A DNA stretch of 64,000 nucleotides from contig CM069434.1 in NCBI GenBank assembly GCA_035610365.1, forward strand, positions 96,398,806 to 96,462,805, written 5' to 3'. Shown in pieces: positions 54,964 through 64,000 of this stretch. The notes beneath the pieces are model-generated. The model did not search any database. It had not been told where the DNA came from and saw nothing but the letters and a program-made list of their open reading frames with translations. The DNA is from Aquatica leii (taxonomy: Eukaryota; Arthropoda; Insecta; Coleoptera; Lampyridae). The position numbers were made by a program, and so were the translations under genes. Within the stretch, counting starts at the first letter, position 1. Each line of letters begins with the position of its first letter.

Positions 54964-57620
54964 TACGCAGCAGACTCTCCGGTTAGCTCGACCGAAGACA
55001 TTAGATGACGCTTTGGCGCATGTTTTGGAGTTTGAAGCAGCAAAACAAGCATTGTAACGAGACGTTCATAGACTCTGCTGTGCTGCAGAAGTACCCGCGC
55101 AGACACTGGAAAGCCTCGAGGAACGCGACGAATACTTCGTGAAAGAGAAATGACGACTTTGAACTGCGGTGAAATAGGCGAGAACGAGAACATCGTACTA
55201 CACCCAAAAAGAAGACAAGAAGAGCGCTCAAAAATTTGGAACGAGTTGACCAAACGGGACAGAAGTCAATCTCATCTAGTCAGGTTCCGGAAATTACAAT
55301 TAAAATGACATCGCCGATGGATCAATTCCATAACATTTATCTCGATGGCAAGATTAATAAAAGAAGTGTTAAGTTACTGGTTGACAAAGGAGCGACAAAG
55401 ACTATCATTCCTCCTGACATGTTATTGGAAAATGAGAAGACATCACCAGTAACAGTGCGATTTCGAACGGCGACGGGCAAAGAAATACCTACTCACGGAC
55501 AAGCACAAGTGACCATTGGTTTGTGAAATGGAGTACTCCACCATCAAGTACTGATAGCCGACATCACGGAAGAAGTTACCCTGGGAATGGACGTGATAAA
55601 AAAGTATGGGTTCGATTTGTATATGAAGAACGATGTCCTAAAGATTGTCAATGAGAGAATTCTGTTTCATTCCTCAGAGAAGGAAGCCGTGCGAGTCTTA
55701 TTGAGTGAAGACGTGACTCTGTCTGCAAGAAATGAAAGTGTAGTGATGGCCTGGATGGAAATCTCCGAGAAGTCTATATACGCGCGATTGAACCAATGAA
55801 GGGCGACTTAGTTGAAAAAGGACTTTTCGTTAGGAGAACTTTAGTACGAGTAAAAAACATGATGCCAGTAAAGATCTTAAATATCAACTCAGATTCAGTA
55901 ACGTTGATAAAGAAAACCGTGGTAGGCCAATGCACGCCAGTATCTGAAATTGCTGAAGAAGCGCCTACAACATCTATTGAACATTCTTACCTCCAACAGT
56001 ATCAAGATGTGTTTGCGCTGGAGAGTGGTTCCAAAAGAAGAACTGACGTGGTGAAGCATAAGATTAACATCGGAGACTCTCGGCCGATAGGACAACATCC
56101 ACGCAGACTTCCTTTGGCGAAAAGAAAAGAAATAATTACGAACAGAGAGAGAAGGCGTGATTAAAGTTTCAAATAGCCCACGAGCATCCCCAGTAGTACT
56201 CCTAAAAAAGAAAAATAGATCAACGAGGTCTTGCGTAGACTACTAAACAGCTAACTAGACAGCTAAACGACGTGACCAAAAAGGACAGCTACCCTTTACA
56301 GAGAATTGACGATACGTTAGACACCCTGTCAGGATCCCAGTGGTTTTCCACGTTAGATTTAAAGATTCGTTACAAGCAGGTAGAATTGGAACAGCTTTTA
56401 CGATTGAACTGGTTTGTGGCAGTTTACTGTGATATCCTTCGGTCAGTGCAACGCTCCTGCAACGTTCGAGCGTTTGATGAAGACCATCTTGCGCAAACTG
56501 TCTTAAAAGACGTGTTTGGTTTACATAAACGACGTTATCGTGTTTGGAAAGTCGTTTGAAGAACACTTGAACAACTTGAAAGAAGTGTTCCAGCGACTAC
56601 GTGGGGCTAATCTTAAACTGAGCTCAAAGAAGTGCCACGTATTTAAGAAGAAAGTGCAGTACCTTGGCCACGTCGTATCTAGAGATGTAGTAAAAACAGA
56701 CCCAAACAAAATCCGAGCAGTGCAAGCAAAACCAATCAACAAACATCAAATCCGAAGTTTCTTTGGGTTGTGCACCTATTATAGCCGATTTGTACCCAAA
56801 TTTGCCACTATTTCCAAACCTTTGACAAAATTGACCGAAAAAAAAGTAGAATTTACATGGAATGAAGACTGCCAAAATGCTTTCCATCAACTAAAACACT
56901 ATGACTATGACGCATAACACCGTGCCGAAAGCAGTCATTGGAACGCTAATGCCTTGTCTAGAAGACCATGTCCGACGGGCTGCAGCCATTGTTCGCGACT
57001 TGAAGAAAAAGTTGAATGCCAGCGTAAAACTGCTATGGTTTATGACGAGTGGGAAACCGAGCAGTTTCGTCGAGAACAAGAAAGTGATCCTGAAATAAGA
57101 CTACTCATGCACTGGAAAGAGAACGGTCTTCGACCAAGCTGGAAGTAAGTGAGTGCTTTAGGCAGAAACATCAAAGCGTACTGGGCGCAGTGGGACTCTT
57201 TGATAGTAGAAGACGGTCTTCTTAAGCAATCCCTAAAAAGTGTCGGGGGCACGGGAAACAGAACTGCTGAAGCATCCCACGGTGGTACATCACTTTGGTA
57301 TTAAGAAGACATTTGGGAAAGCTCGGGAACGATTCTACTGGATGAAAATCAAAGAAGACGTCATAAAATGGTGCCGTAAGTTCACGGTCTGCGCATCAGG
57401 AAATAGTCCAGCGAGAAAGCGCAAAGCACCGATGAAACAATACAACGTAGGAAACCCTTTGGAAAGAGTAGCGATTGACATCGCAGGGCCGTTTCCAGAA
57501 TCTGATTCGGGAAACAAATACATATTGGTGGCGATGTATTATTTTACGAAATGAACGGAGGCTTACACCATACCCAATCAGAAAGCAGCTACAGTTGCAG
57601 ACGTATTAGTAAAAGATTAC
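54964..57620 (+). pseudogene. Ruined relative of the macrodomain gypsy (gag end to integrase core)
   Basis: Aligns with 10105-13240 of the gypsy at 8.4 kb: LRLARPKTLDDALAH, the protease region (the box reads V-D-K-G-A instead of V-D-T-G-A), RT (DDTLDTLSGSQWFSTLDLK; V-Y-I-N-D in place of Y-L-D-D), and integrase (HFGIKKT, ERVAIDIAGPFPES). About 350 bases of RNase H are deleted near 56900. Frameshifts and stops abound. Both ends are missing: no gag start, and the copy stops at the integrase core, so the macrodomain region is not represented. Confidence 0.88.
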
Positions 57621-57687
57621 ACTATATCTGCTTTTTGTATGTTAATCAATAAAAAATAATGAAAACTTTTGAAAGTTTCAAATATAT

Positions 57688-58012
57688 TGAAACGTTCAGC
57701 TTTATGAGCATTCGCGAAGCTACTATCCACGTCTAGAACGTCACGAAAGAATATAGAAGATTCTCGACGGATGGCCAAATTATACAAAAGCGACATAAAT
57801 GAATTATAGGTCAGTTATTTTGGTAATTCAAAATCGGCAGTGCTAAAACGATTATTATAGTTTAAACAAATGATTATCGCGTGTCGAAATAAATACGACG
57901 AATTAATATCGTGCGTGACTTTAATGTAAACAATAGTGCTATATAAATTAGTGTAAGTGTGTTTATTAAATATTCTTAAATTTAATTAGTTTGGATAGTT
58001 ATAACCGTGTAC
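57688..58012 (+). repeat. Diverged LTR related to the gypsy LTR
   Basis: Begins TGAAACGTTCAGC like the LTR start TGAAACGTCCGAG and keeps TCTAGAAC, ATAGAAGATT, TATAGGTCAGTTATT, GCAGTGCT and GAAATAAATACG in the same order as the LTR at 8386. It lies 70 bases past the ruined pol. It is cut by the Penelope tail at 58013. Confidence 0.6.
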
Positions 58013-60440
58013 ATAAACTTAGGCTTGGTCATAGTCTCTTCTTGAGAGCCAAAACAAGAAGTAGAACTTGGCCTTTGCCGTATCGTCGTTCGTGAACCCA
58101 AACAAACTGACGTTTCGTAAGACATTGCAGCTTGCATCTTCAGAGTGGTAAATGTCACTAAAAGAAAAAGTGGAGATGACGATATTTATACCAATAGCGA
58201 TTAGCGTGATTAACGAACCTTATCGTTCCGTTACCGCTTGACTTACTTCGTTATTACTCGGAGTAAGTGTTTGTGTCCTTTCCAAGAAGGTCGATCTTTG
58301 TCTTAGAGGATATAATACTGGTAGCCAAGATTTGCTGAGTCTTAAACCGTCTTCTCGGTTCATATTACAAGGATGTTTTTCTATTTCCACAGCTGCGCGG
58401 ATTAGTCTGGGAAAGTAGAAAGGAGTTCTAGCCAACACTTTAGTTTGGTCAAAGTTCAGCGTGTGTCCTTGGTTCCACACGTGTTCTGCCACTGCTGATT
58501 TAGTAACTCTGCGGTGTTTGCAGTCAGCCATATGTTCTTTTTCTCACTTCAATAGAACGTCCCGTCTGTCCTATATAACTTGATCCACAGGAACAAGGAA
58601 TTTTGTAAACTCCGGCATGTTTTAGAGCCCCTTGTTTGTCTTTAGCAGATGTAAACCAGGTGTTCAGGGTATCCTTAGTCGTAAAGACAGTTTTAATATT
58701 ATGTTTCTTTAGCACCCTGCTTATTTTGTCTGTTGAACCCGTACAGTAAGGTAAATAAGCGGTGCTAGTAGGTGATAAGTCTTCTTTGACTTTTGGATTT
58801 ATTGCTCTTTTCCATGCGTTTTGGATCTCTTTGAACCCGTATCCATTTTGTTGTAGGGACTCCAACAATGTTTCCTTTTCCTTTTGTAGATTTTCGTTAT
58901 CTGACACACGTGTAGCTCTTTTGGCTAAAGTATGCAAAACAGTATTCTTCTGTACTGGATGGTGGTGAGATTCGGCGTTTAAGTATCTATTAGTGTGCGT
59001 TTTCTTTCTATAAACGGAATGCCCCAATTTTTCGTTATTTTTCTTTATCACTAGTACATCAAGAAAGGCTAGACTGCTCTTATGTTCTAACTCCATAGTA
59101 AACTTAATGCTGTTATGTGCAGAGTTTAGATGTTGAAAGAACTGGTTTAGTTTATCTTTGCCATGAGGCCATACAACAAACGTATCATCAACATATCTGA
59201 ACCAAGTTTTTGGTTTTAACTCAACATTTTTCATAATTTCAGTTTCAAAATATTCCATGTAAATATTGGCTATAACTGGAGAGAGCGGTGAACCCATGGC
59301 CGCTCCTTCTACTTGTTTAAACAAGTTGTCGTTATAACTGAAATAAGTGTTTTTGAGGCAGAGTTCGATAAGCAGAACTTCTTCTTCAGTAATTCTCTCC
59401 TTGAGCAAAAACAACACTTCGTCGACCGGGACTTTAGTAAAAAGAGATGCCACGTCAAAGCTGACTAAAATATCTTCTTTTGTTATACGCAAGTTCTTAA
59501 TTTTCTCTACAAAGTCTGTAGAATCTTTGATGTGAGTTTCTGTATTTCCTGTCAACGGCAAGAGTTTTGCAGCTAGATAACGTGCTAACGATTGGGTTGG
59601 TGAATTGATGGTGCTCACTATCGGTCGAAGGGGGACTCCTTTTTTGTGTATTTTGGGAAGACCGTAGATTCGTGGCATAACCGGATTTTTGACAATCAAA
59701 GTCTGTTTCATGTTGATATCGATAGTAGTAGAGTTTTTGATAGCGGAGTTTACCTTAGTGCACAAGGAGTTTAAAGAGTTTCTCTGTAGACGTATGTAGC
59801 AATCTTCTGAGAGTAAGTTCGTCATTTTGTCGTTGTAATCTTGTATGTTCATAACGACTGTAGCGTTTCCTTTATCTGCTCTCAATACTAGAATGTCCTT
59901 ATTCTCACGTAAACGCTTAACTGCATCTCTCTCATGTCTGTTAATATTAGAGCGTGGCGGTTTTGCTTTTCTTACAATATTGCAAACATCTTGTCGAACA
60001 GTTTCAGAGATCTCCTTAGGTAGAGTGCGTATTGCAGCTTCTACTCCACATACTATATCTTCTATCGGAGTTGTCTTAGGCGTAAGGGCGTAGTTAAAAC
60101 CCTTCTTCAACAAGGATGTGGTCTGTGCATCCAAAACCGTGTATGTTAAGTTGACAATTACTTTATGGTCGTCTAACGTTTTCTTAGGCTGTGAAGGATG
60201 TAATCGCTCGAATTTCTTAGTTTGTTTCATTTTTGATTGTTCATAAATCTTGTTAGCTTGTATCGTAGTGATAGCATCTATTTTTACCCATATCGAGTAT
60301 TCTAATTTGTTAGACAAAATTAAATGTAACTTGTATAGCTGTTTGCTGACAGAATCCAGTACTTTGCGTTTATTGTGAATTTTCGAACGTAATAGTTCGA
60401 AGTAGAAACCTGGCAGCCTCCCCTCCACTTTTGACGTCAT
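58013..60440 (-). mobile_element. Penelope-like element with near-complete coding region
   Basis: Minus strand. The 3' tail (58013-58245) is the sequence also found at 33200-33430. RT and GIY-YIG endonuclease are intact but for one frameshift. The 5' border past 60440 is not sharp; a minisatellite begins at 60490. Confidence 0.85.
58220..60440 (-). pseudogene. Penelope RT-endonuclease, one frameshift
   Basis: The first 638 codons (60440 to 58524) begin MTSKVEGRLPGFYFELLRSK and hold a full Penelope RT: VLRADKGNATVVM, PRIYGLPKIHKKGVPLRPIV, LVSFDVASLFTKVPV, GAAMGSPLSPVIANIYME, the catalytic FRYVDDTFVVW (59184-59195 for YVDD), LAFLDVLVI. The GIY-YIG nuclease starts at GVYKIPCSCGSSYIGQTGRS and is broken by an indel in an A run near 58535; it continues in another frame at 58220-58531 (HRRVTKSAVAEHVWNQGHTL). 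Otherwise the protein is whole, so it is recently dead, or the indel is a sequencing error. Confidence 0.9.
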
Positions 60441-60489
60441 TACTGACCTCGCCGTAAACGTACGTGAAGGTTTTTTTGGGAAAGTTTGT

Positions 60490-60755
60490 TTTGTCTTTCA
60501 CATTTTTTCTCTCTCTCACATTCTTTCTCTCTCACACATTTTCTTCTCTCTCACACATTTTTTTCTCTTTCACACATTTTTTTCTCTCTCACACATTTTT
60601 TTCTCTCTCACACATTTTTTTCTCTCTCGCACATTTTTTTCTCTCTCACACATTTTTTCTCTCTCACACATTTTTTTCTCTCTCGCACATTTTTTTCTCT
60701 CTCACACATTTTTTTCTCTCTCATACATTTTTTCTCTCTCACAAATTTTTTTCCT
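60490..60755. repeat. Minisatellite of CTCTCTCACACATTTTTTT units
   Basis: About 13 tandem units of 18-21 bases (CTCTCTCACACATTTTTTT) with variants CGCACA, CATACA and T runs of 5-8. The long plus-strand frames here are a result of the repeat and not genes. Confidence 0.95.
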
Positions 60756-60860
60756 TTTTCATTTTACGTCATCGCATAAGCGGTAATTTTGCCATGCGTC
60801 ATAAACACCGATGATTCAAGTGAGAATAAAGTATTTGTATTAAAAAAAGCTGTGGGTGAC

Positions 60861-60937
60861 CTAGAATCGAACCCGGGCTCCTCGATTACAAAGCAGCGAC
60901 TTTACCACTACACCAATTCGACTGTCAGGTTTAAACC
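60861..60937 (-). tRNA. tRNA-like sequence, TGT anticodon position (Thr-like), probably not functional
   Basis: On the minus strand TTGGTGTAGTGG fits the tRNA A box and GGGTTCGATTCTA the B box, 30-odd bases apart as in tRNA genes; the loop between reads TTTGTAA, so the anticodon would be TGT. But the acceptor ends do not pair, the anticodon stem is poor and the T stem has a mismatch. So it is a tRNA pseudogene or a SINE head, or the RNA polymerase III promoter of something else. It lies 300 bases before the virus-like element. Confidence 0.45.
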
Positions 60938-61230
60938 GATAATTGTAAATAAGATAGTTAAATAAAATACAAGTTTTTTCTAAAAAATTAGTACTAAAAT
61001 GGCGGAATAACTTTTAGAGAAATTTAAACTACTAGATTACTTATATAGTTGCCGAAAAGCAAAATAATTGAATCATTAACCTGTTTTTCTAATGAGTCAC
61101 GTGTCAAACATTTTTACAAGAAATACTTTTTAACATTCTTTTCCGCTAAAGATATAAAAGCACGTCTATAATAAAACACTGTTTAGTTTATGTTAACGTT
61201 TCTAACCAGTACTTCATTTTAAAAGTTGTA
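60938..61230 (+). promoter_or_regulatory. Upstream region with TATA box of the virus-like element
   Basis: TATAAAAG at 61153-61160, 71 bases before the ATG at 61231, suits an RNA polymerase II promoter. I found no terminal inverted repeat of the element here; its partner would lie outside the window. Confidence 0.55.
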
Positions 61231-62031
61231 ATGGCAGCTAAAACAGCACAACGTGATGTAAAGAAATTTGCACCCTATTCTAAACGCGAAGATTGGAAGA
61301 AAAATTATAGATCACCAGCATCACCAGTGTACATTCCTACCGCTAAAGATTACACCCTATTTAACGAAGCCAAAAAATCATACGGTATCAGCAACACAGA
61401 AGATAAATCAAAATTAGAAGTACGCGAAAAACACGAGTTGTTTAATGAGGTATCTATTCCATTAAATCACAGTTACTCAAAAATTGCGCGTCTAGGAATA
61501 GATGTTTATAATGGCTTCAGACCGTGTCTAAAAATAATAAAGTCCGGTTTTAATTCCGGTGTTTACTTCACGTTACCACAATTTACCGAGTTTCTAAGTG
61601 TATTGGATAACATGATAGAAGACTTGGGTCACAAAGATGTGGGTAAATATGACCTGGAAAATTATATAGTGCACACAACTGATGTGAACGCTGTTCGATT
61701 TGTGCCTAAAAATGTGGAAGAAAAATTTCAATTGTATGTAGGCCTTAGTTCATTACAAAACATTAGAAGAATGAAATCTTATTTTACGTCACTACTGAGC
61801 GACAGAGAAAACTGTGACTGTCCTTTTCAAGAATTTATACACGATGTGGTGAATTTTGTAGATTCAAAGAAAAAACAGGAAGCTTGTTATGAAGATTTCG
61901 AAGAAGTTCTTGAAGAAAAGTACAACAAAAATTTTATGTTATATGAATTAGTTTACAAATTTCCAAGTTTTATGAACATTGCGGTAAAGAATTATATGGA
62001 TACATATGACGACCGTTTTCTGTACAAATAA
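61231..62031 (+). CDS. Unassigned 266-residue protein of an adintovirus/Maverick-like element
   Basis: Complete frame under its own TATA box, ending at TAA, followed by polyadenylation signals (AATAAA at 62070 and 62090). The N-terminus is basic and Lys/Arg/Pro-rich. Residues about 80-125 (LNHSYSKIARLGIDVYNGF, then CLKII..G..SGVYFTLPQF) have the strand pattern of PC4-like single-strand DNA-binding proteins, but this is a weak likeness. The C-terminus is acidic then helical. No signal peptide or membrane segment. It precedes the packaging ATPase, so an early or replication-linked role is possible. I do not recognise it with certainty. Confidence 0.75.
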   Translation: MAAKTAQRDVKKFAPYSKREDWKKNYRSPASPVYIPTAKDYTLFNEAKKSYGISNTEDKSKLEVREKHELFNEVSIPLNHSYSKIARLGIDVYNGFRPCLKIIKSGFNSGVYFTLPQFTEFLSVLDNMIEDLGHKDVGKYDLENYIVHTTDVNAVRFVPKNVEEKFQLYVGLSSLQNIRRMKSYFTSLLSDRENCDCPFQEFIHDVVNFVDSKKKQEACYEDFEEVLEEKYNKNFMLYELVYKFPSFMNIAVKNYMDTYDDRFLYK

Positions 62032-62112
62032 TTTAGTATTTTTACTATACAATGTAATTACATGTAGGTAATAAAACAAAATATAACCAATAAAAACAAA
62101 GTTTTATTCTTC

Positions 62113-62121
62113 TATATAAAA
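62113..62121 (+). promoter_or_regulatory. TATA box of the ATPase transcript
   Basis: TATATAAAA, 52 bases before the ATG at 62173. The next three genes have no room for promoters of this kind, so they may share this transcript. Confidence 0.55.
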
Positions 62122-62172
62122 CTTGTTTTATTTTGAACGCAGTTAGTTCTCGTTAAGATAACGACCATTAAC

Positions 62173-62838
62173 ATGTACCAATTTCAGCATCCTTTCTCAG
62201 CAATTGTTGCAGGACCCTCTGGATGTGGTAAATCTTACTTTATTGTAAACTTTATAAAAAATATGAATGATGTGTGTGACACTAAATTTGAAAATGTTAT
62301 ATGGTTTTATGATGAGTGGCAACCTCTGTATAAAGATTTGCCAAATATAAAATTTCAAGAAGGATTACCGTCTATGGATTCTTTTGATGGAAGAGAACCT
62401 AACTTAATAATCATTGACGATTTAATGCGCAAAGCAAACAGTGCTGTTGTAGATATATTTACTAAAGGTTGTCATCATAGAAACCTCAGCGTATTTTTCC
62501 TAACTCAAAACGTCTTTCACCAAGGTAAAGGACAACGCGACATATCATTAAATGCCCATTACATAGTTCTATTTAAAAATCCACGAGATAAAGCCCAAAT
62601 AAAACATTTAACGAGGCAAGTATACCCGGAAAACCCAAAGTTTTTAGAAGAAGCTTATAACGATGCAACATCGAATCCACATGGATATTTACTTTTTGAT
62701 TTAAAACAGGGTACGCCTGACATTGTACGTTTTAGAACATCAATTTTTAACGAAGACGGCGCATGCTACATTTACATTCCTAAAAAAGGGTTTAAATACA
62801 CAAGTTCAGATAAATATGACATCATTCAATCACAATGA
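62173..62838 (+). CDS. A32-like packaging ATPase (FtsK-HerA type), adintovirus/Maverick-like
   Basis: Pumps viral DNA into the capsid in Polinton/Maverick and adintovirus-type elements. 221 residues, the usual short form. Walker A GPSGCGKS at 14-21, Walker B LIIIDDL at 78-84, the sensor segment FFLTQNVF at 108-115 (polar Gln/Asn), then NAHYIVLFKNPRD and an Arg-rich stretch. The start ATG follows a TATA box. Its stop overlaps the next start (ATGA at 62835-62838). Every hallmark residue is intact. Confidence 0.9.
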   Translation: MYQFQHPFSAIVAGPSGCGKSYFIVNFIKNMNDVCDTKFENVIWFYDEWQPLYKDLPNIKFQEGLPSMDSFDGREPNLIIIDDLMRKANSAVVDIFTKGCHHRNLSVFFLTQNVFHQGKGQRDISLNAHYIVLFKNPRDKAQIKHLTRQVYPENPKFLEEAYNDATSNPHGYLLFDLKQGTPDIVRFRTSIFNEDGACYIYIPKKGFKYTSSDKYDIIQSQ

Positions 62839-63164
62839 CTAACGTACTCACTAAGCATGCTGAACTTCTACGGGCTTTGACAAAATTAGGACCTAATGAG
62901 CGACAAGCTTTGCTAAAGTGTGCCAGCGATAAGCAAATACATTGTATCTGTGAATGCATTTACAATACTTTAAAAGGAAAAGTTCCTTTGTCAGGAACGC
63001 AGAAGAGACGGCTCTCTCGTCATAAAAACACGTTGAGACGAATAGTAAAACAGGGAGAATCCATTAAAAAGAAAAAAAAGATTTTATTACAACAAGGAGG
63101 CGCATTTCTACCGTTTCTCTTAGCACCCTTAATTAGCGGCGTGTTAGGAAGTCTTTTTAACTAA
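62835..63164 (+). CDS. Small basic protein, adenovirus pX-like core protein candidate
   Basis: 109 residues. Helical N-terminus, a very basic middle (KRRLSRHKNTLRR, KKKKK) and a hydrophobic end GAFLPFLLAPLISGVLGSLF. Small basic proteins ending in a hydrophobic Gly-rich tail are frequent next to the ATPase in Maverick/adintovirus elements and resemble adenovirus pX. The Q-Q-G-G-A segment at residues about 87-91 looks like an adenovirus-type protease site. The ATG lies inside the stop of the ATPase gene; the stop is one base before the next ATG. Confidence 0.7.
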   Translation: MTNVLTKHAELLRALTKLGPNERQALLKCASDKQIHCICECIYNTLKGKVPLSGTQKRRLSRHKNTLRRIVKQGESIKKKKKILLQQGGAFLPFLLAPLISGVLGSLFN

Positions 63165-63165
63165 T

Positions 63166-63867
63166 ATGGAACACGCTAAAAAGATGATTATCGTTCCCCC
63201 GGAATTAATACAGCGGTTAAAAACTACTCCTGAACCTACGCAAAACAATGTGTTGTCAGAGTTGGACATCGAAATGAACAAAGTTTTAAATTCAAAACTA
63301 GCAGATCACGATAAATGGAATATGTATAATCAGATTCTTCAAAGGTATTTACATTTTGTCGGTGAAAGCCGACAGCCTGTTAACATTTCAGTTGAAGAAG
63401 AAAAGATTACAAAGATGACGGATTCTGATATAATAAACACGTTACCTCCTACATACAAGAAAAAAGCGGAAAACTTTTTGCGGATTTTGAACACTTCAGG
63501 AAACATACTATGGGATAAGAATGGAGTTGTAACAATAAAAGGAGAAAATATACCATCTTCGAATATTATTGATTTAGTACATGACGCTATAAGACCGAGA
63601 AAAACTAGCAGTCCTAAAGGCTGGCAACAGCTTGCATCTTATATGAAAGAAATTAATTTTCCGCAAGAACTTATTGGAAATTTAAAACGTCGAGATGTTT
63701 CACAAACTAGAAATGAGCAACTAGCGGTAACTTCGCCACTTAGAAGTGATCAAAGTTTTGCGCCAAACTATGATGGTGATGACGAGTTGAGGCAGTTAGT
63801 AGCTGAAACCCCGAGAAGATCGAACCGCAGGTCAAGGGTTTTAAACTGGGAATCTTTCAAACTTTGA
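63166..63867 (+). CDS. Unassigned capsid-region protein, 233 residues
   Basis: Start M-E-H-A-K-K-M-I-I-V-P-P-E-L-I-Q-R-L. The opening (VPPELIQRL, then VLSELDIEMNKVLN, DKWNMYNQILQRYLHF) is a pattern I know from unnamed proteins of Maverick/adintovirus-type elements and their relatives in animal genomes. Residues 140-180 read GVVTIKGENIPSSNIIDLVH and may form a small globular domain. The tail is charged. It is probably a late structural or assembly protein; the role is inference. It lies one base after the previous stop and two bases before the integrase ATG. Confidence 0.65.
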   Translation: MEHAKKMIIVPPELIQRLKTTPEPTQNNVLSELDIEMNKVLNSKLADHDKWNMYNQILQRYLHFVGESRQPVNISVEEEKITKMTDSDIINTLPPTYKKKAENFLRILNTSGNILWDKNGVVTIKGENIPSSNIIDLVHDAIRPRKTSSPKGWQQLASYMKEINFPQELIGNLKRRDVSQTRNEQLAVTSPLRSDQSFAPNYDGDDELRQLVAETPRRSNRRSRVLNWESFKL

Positions 63868-63869
63868 TA

Positions 63870-64000
63870 ATGGACACCGTATATTACGACCCAGCTCACG
63901 TTAGCGGGTTTGCGGGTGCAAATGACTTATTTCAATCAGTAAAGTATAAACATAATCGCCCCAGTGTTGAAAAATGGTTACAACAACAAGAATCGTATAC
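63870..64000 (+). CDS. Start of Maverick/adintovirus-type integrase (partial)
   Basis: 43 codons visible: M-D-T-V-Y-Y-D-P-A-H, then SGFAGANDLFQSVK and VEKWLQQQESY. This is the N-terminal part of the retrovirus-like integrase of Polinton/Maverick and adintovirus elements (VYYDP..P.SF.G...L...V...W L..Q..Y). The catalytic core is beyond the edge. It starts two bases after the preceding stop (TGATAATG). Confidence 0.8.
   Translation, partial: MDTVYYDPAHVSGFAGANDLFQSVKYKHNRPSVEKWLQQQESY

Larger units (their letters stand above)
61153..64000 (+). mobile_element. Left part of an endogenous adintovirus/Maverick-like element
   Basis: Packaging ATPase, pX-like protein, an unassigned capsid-region protein and integrase in one orientation, without a stop or frameshift in 2.8 kb. 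DNA polymerase B, hexon, penton and protease genes expected for this group are not in view and should follow to the right. Confidence 0.82.

Noticed and set aside
54951..55253. Minus-strand frames inside the ruined gypsy
   Set aside because: Shadows of the plus-strand pol remnant.
60464..60814. Two long overlapping plus-strand frames rich in Ser, Leu, His, Phe
   Set aside because: They are only the translation of the CT-rich minisatellite; no start context or likeness to a gene.
1..64000. CRISPR array, bacterial operon or riboswitch
   Set aside because: The window is clearly a eukaryotic nuclear genome; no spaced direct repeats of that kind were seen.

Overview
The window is eukaryotic, AT-rich, with GT-AG introns, no operons, a kinesin gene and dense transposable elements of the kinds usual in insects (BEL/Pao, Ty3/gypsy, Penelope, hAT, Tc1/mariner, Mutator-like, Helitron). 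The species cannot be named from the sequence; an insect is the best reading. One assembly gap of 100 N lies at 32001-32100.

Layout. 1-481: edge of a decayed BEL/Pao gag (minus). 1179-6606: a kinesin-6 (KIF20/Subito-like) gene in three firm exons; its 3.6 kb intron holds a ~1.1 kb foldback element. 8386-15107: a young, nearly intact Ty3/gypsy element with matching LTRs and an ATAC target duplication. Its pol ends in a TARG1/OARD1-like macrodomain plus a CCCH zinc finger, the most unusual thing in the window. 17625-23829: an old reverse-oriented gypsy (duplication GAAGG) interrupted by a Tc1/IS630-type transposon. 24650-26300: a Mutator-like transposase remnant and a possible THAP exon. 26841-32000: a decayed BEL/Pao with a nested hAT. 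33.1-38.4 kb: inverted Penelope tails, a foldback element, a probable Helitron, a LINE and a Tc1 remnant. 39216-51066: a large inverted duplication carrying two divergent copies of a gene for the same 79-residue secreted protein, split by a fresh BEL/Pao (43324-49773, duplication ACTAC) that landed in the centre of a palindrome. 51.1-52.9 kb: a broken Penelope element. 52.9-53.2 kb: a LINE tail. 54964-58012: a ruined relative of the first gypsy. 58013-60440: a Penelope element with an almost complete ORF. 60490-60755: a minisatellite. 60861-60937: a tRNA-like sequence. 61231-64000: the left part of an adintovirus/Maverick-like endogenous DNA virus element: an unassigned protein, an A32-type packaging ATPase, a small basic core-like protein, an unassigned capsid-region protein and the start of an integrase, all intact and tightly packed.

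Host genes with good support are only the kinesin and the two copies of the small secreted protein. Everything else is mobile or viral in origin, mostly broken. Elements that look recent are the macrodomain gypsy (one in-frame stop between gag and pol), the BEL at 43.3 kb (one frameshift), the Penelope at 58-60 kb (one frameshift) and the virus-like element at the right edge (no break seen in the visible part).
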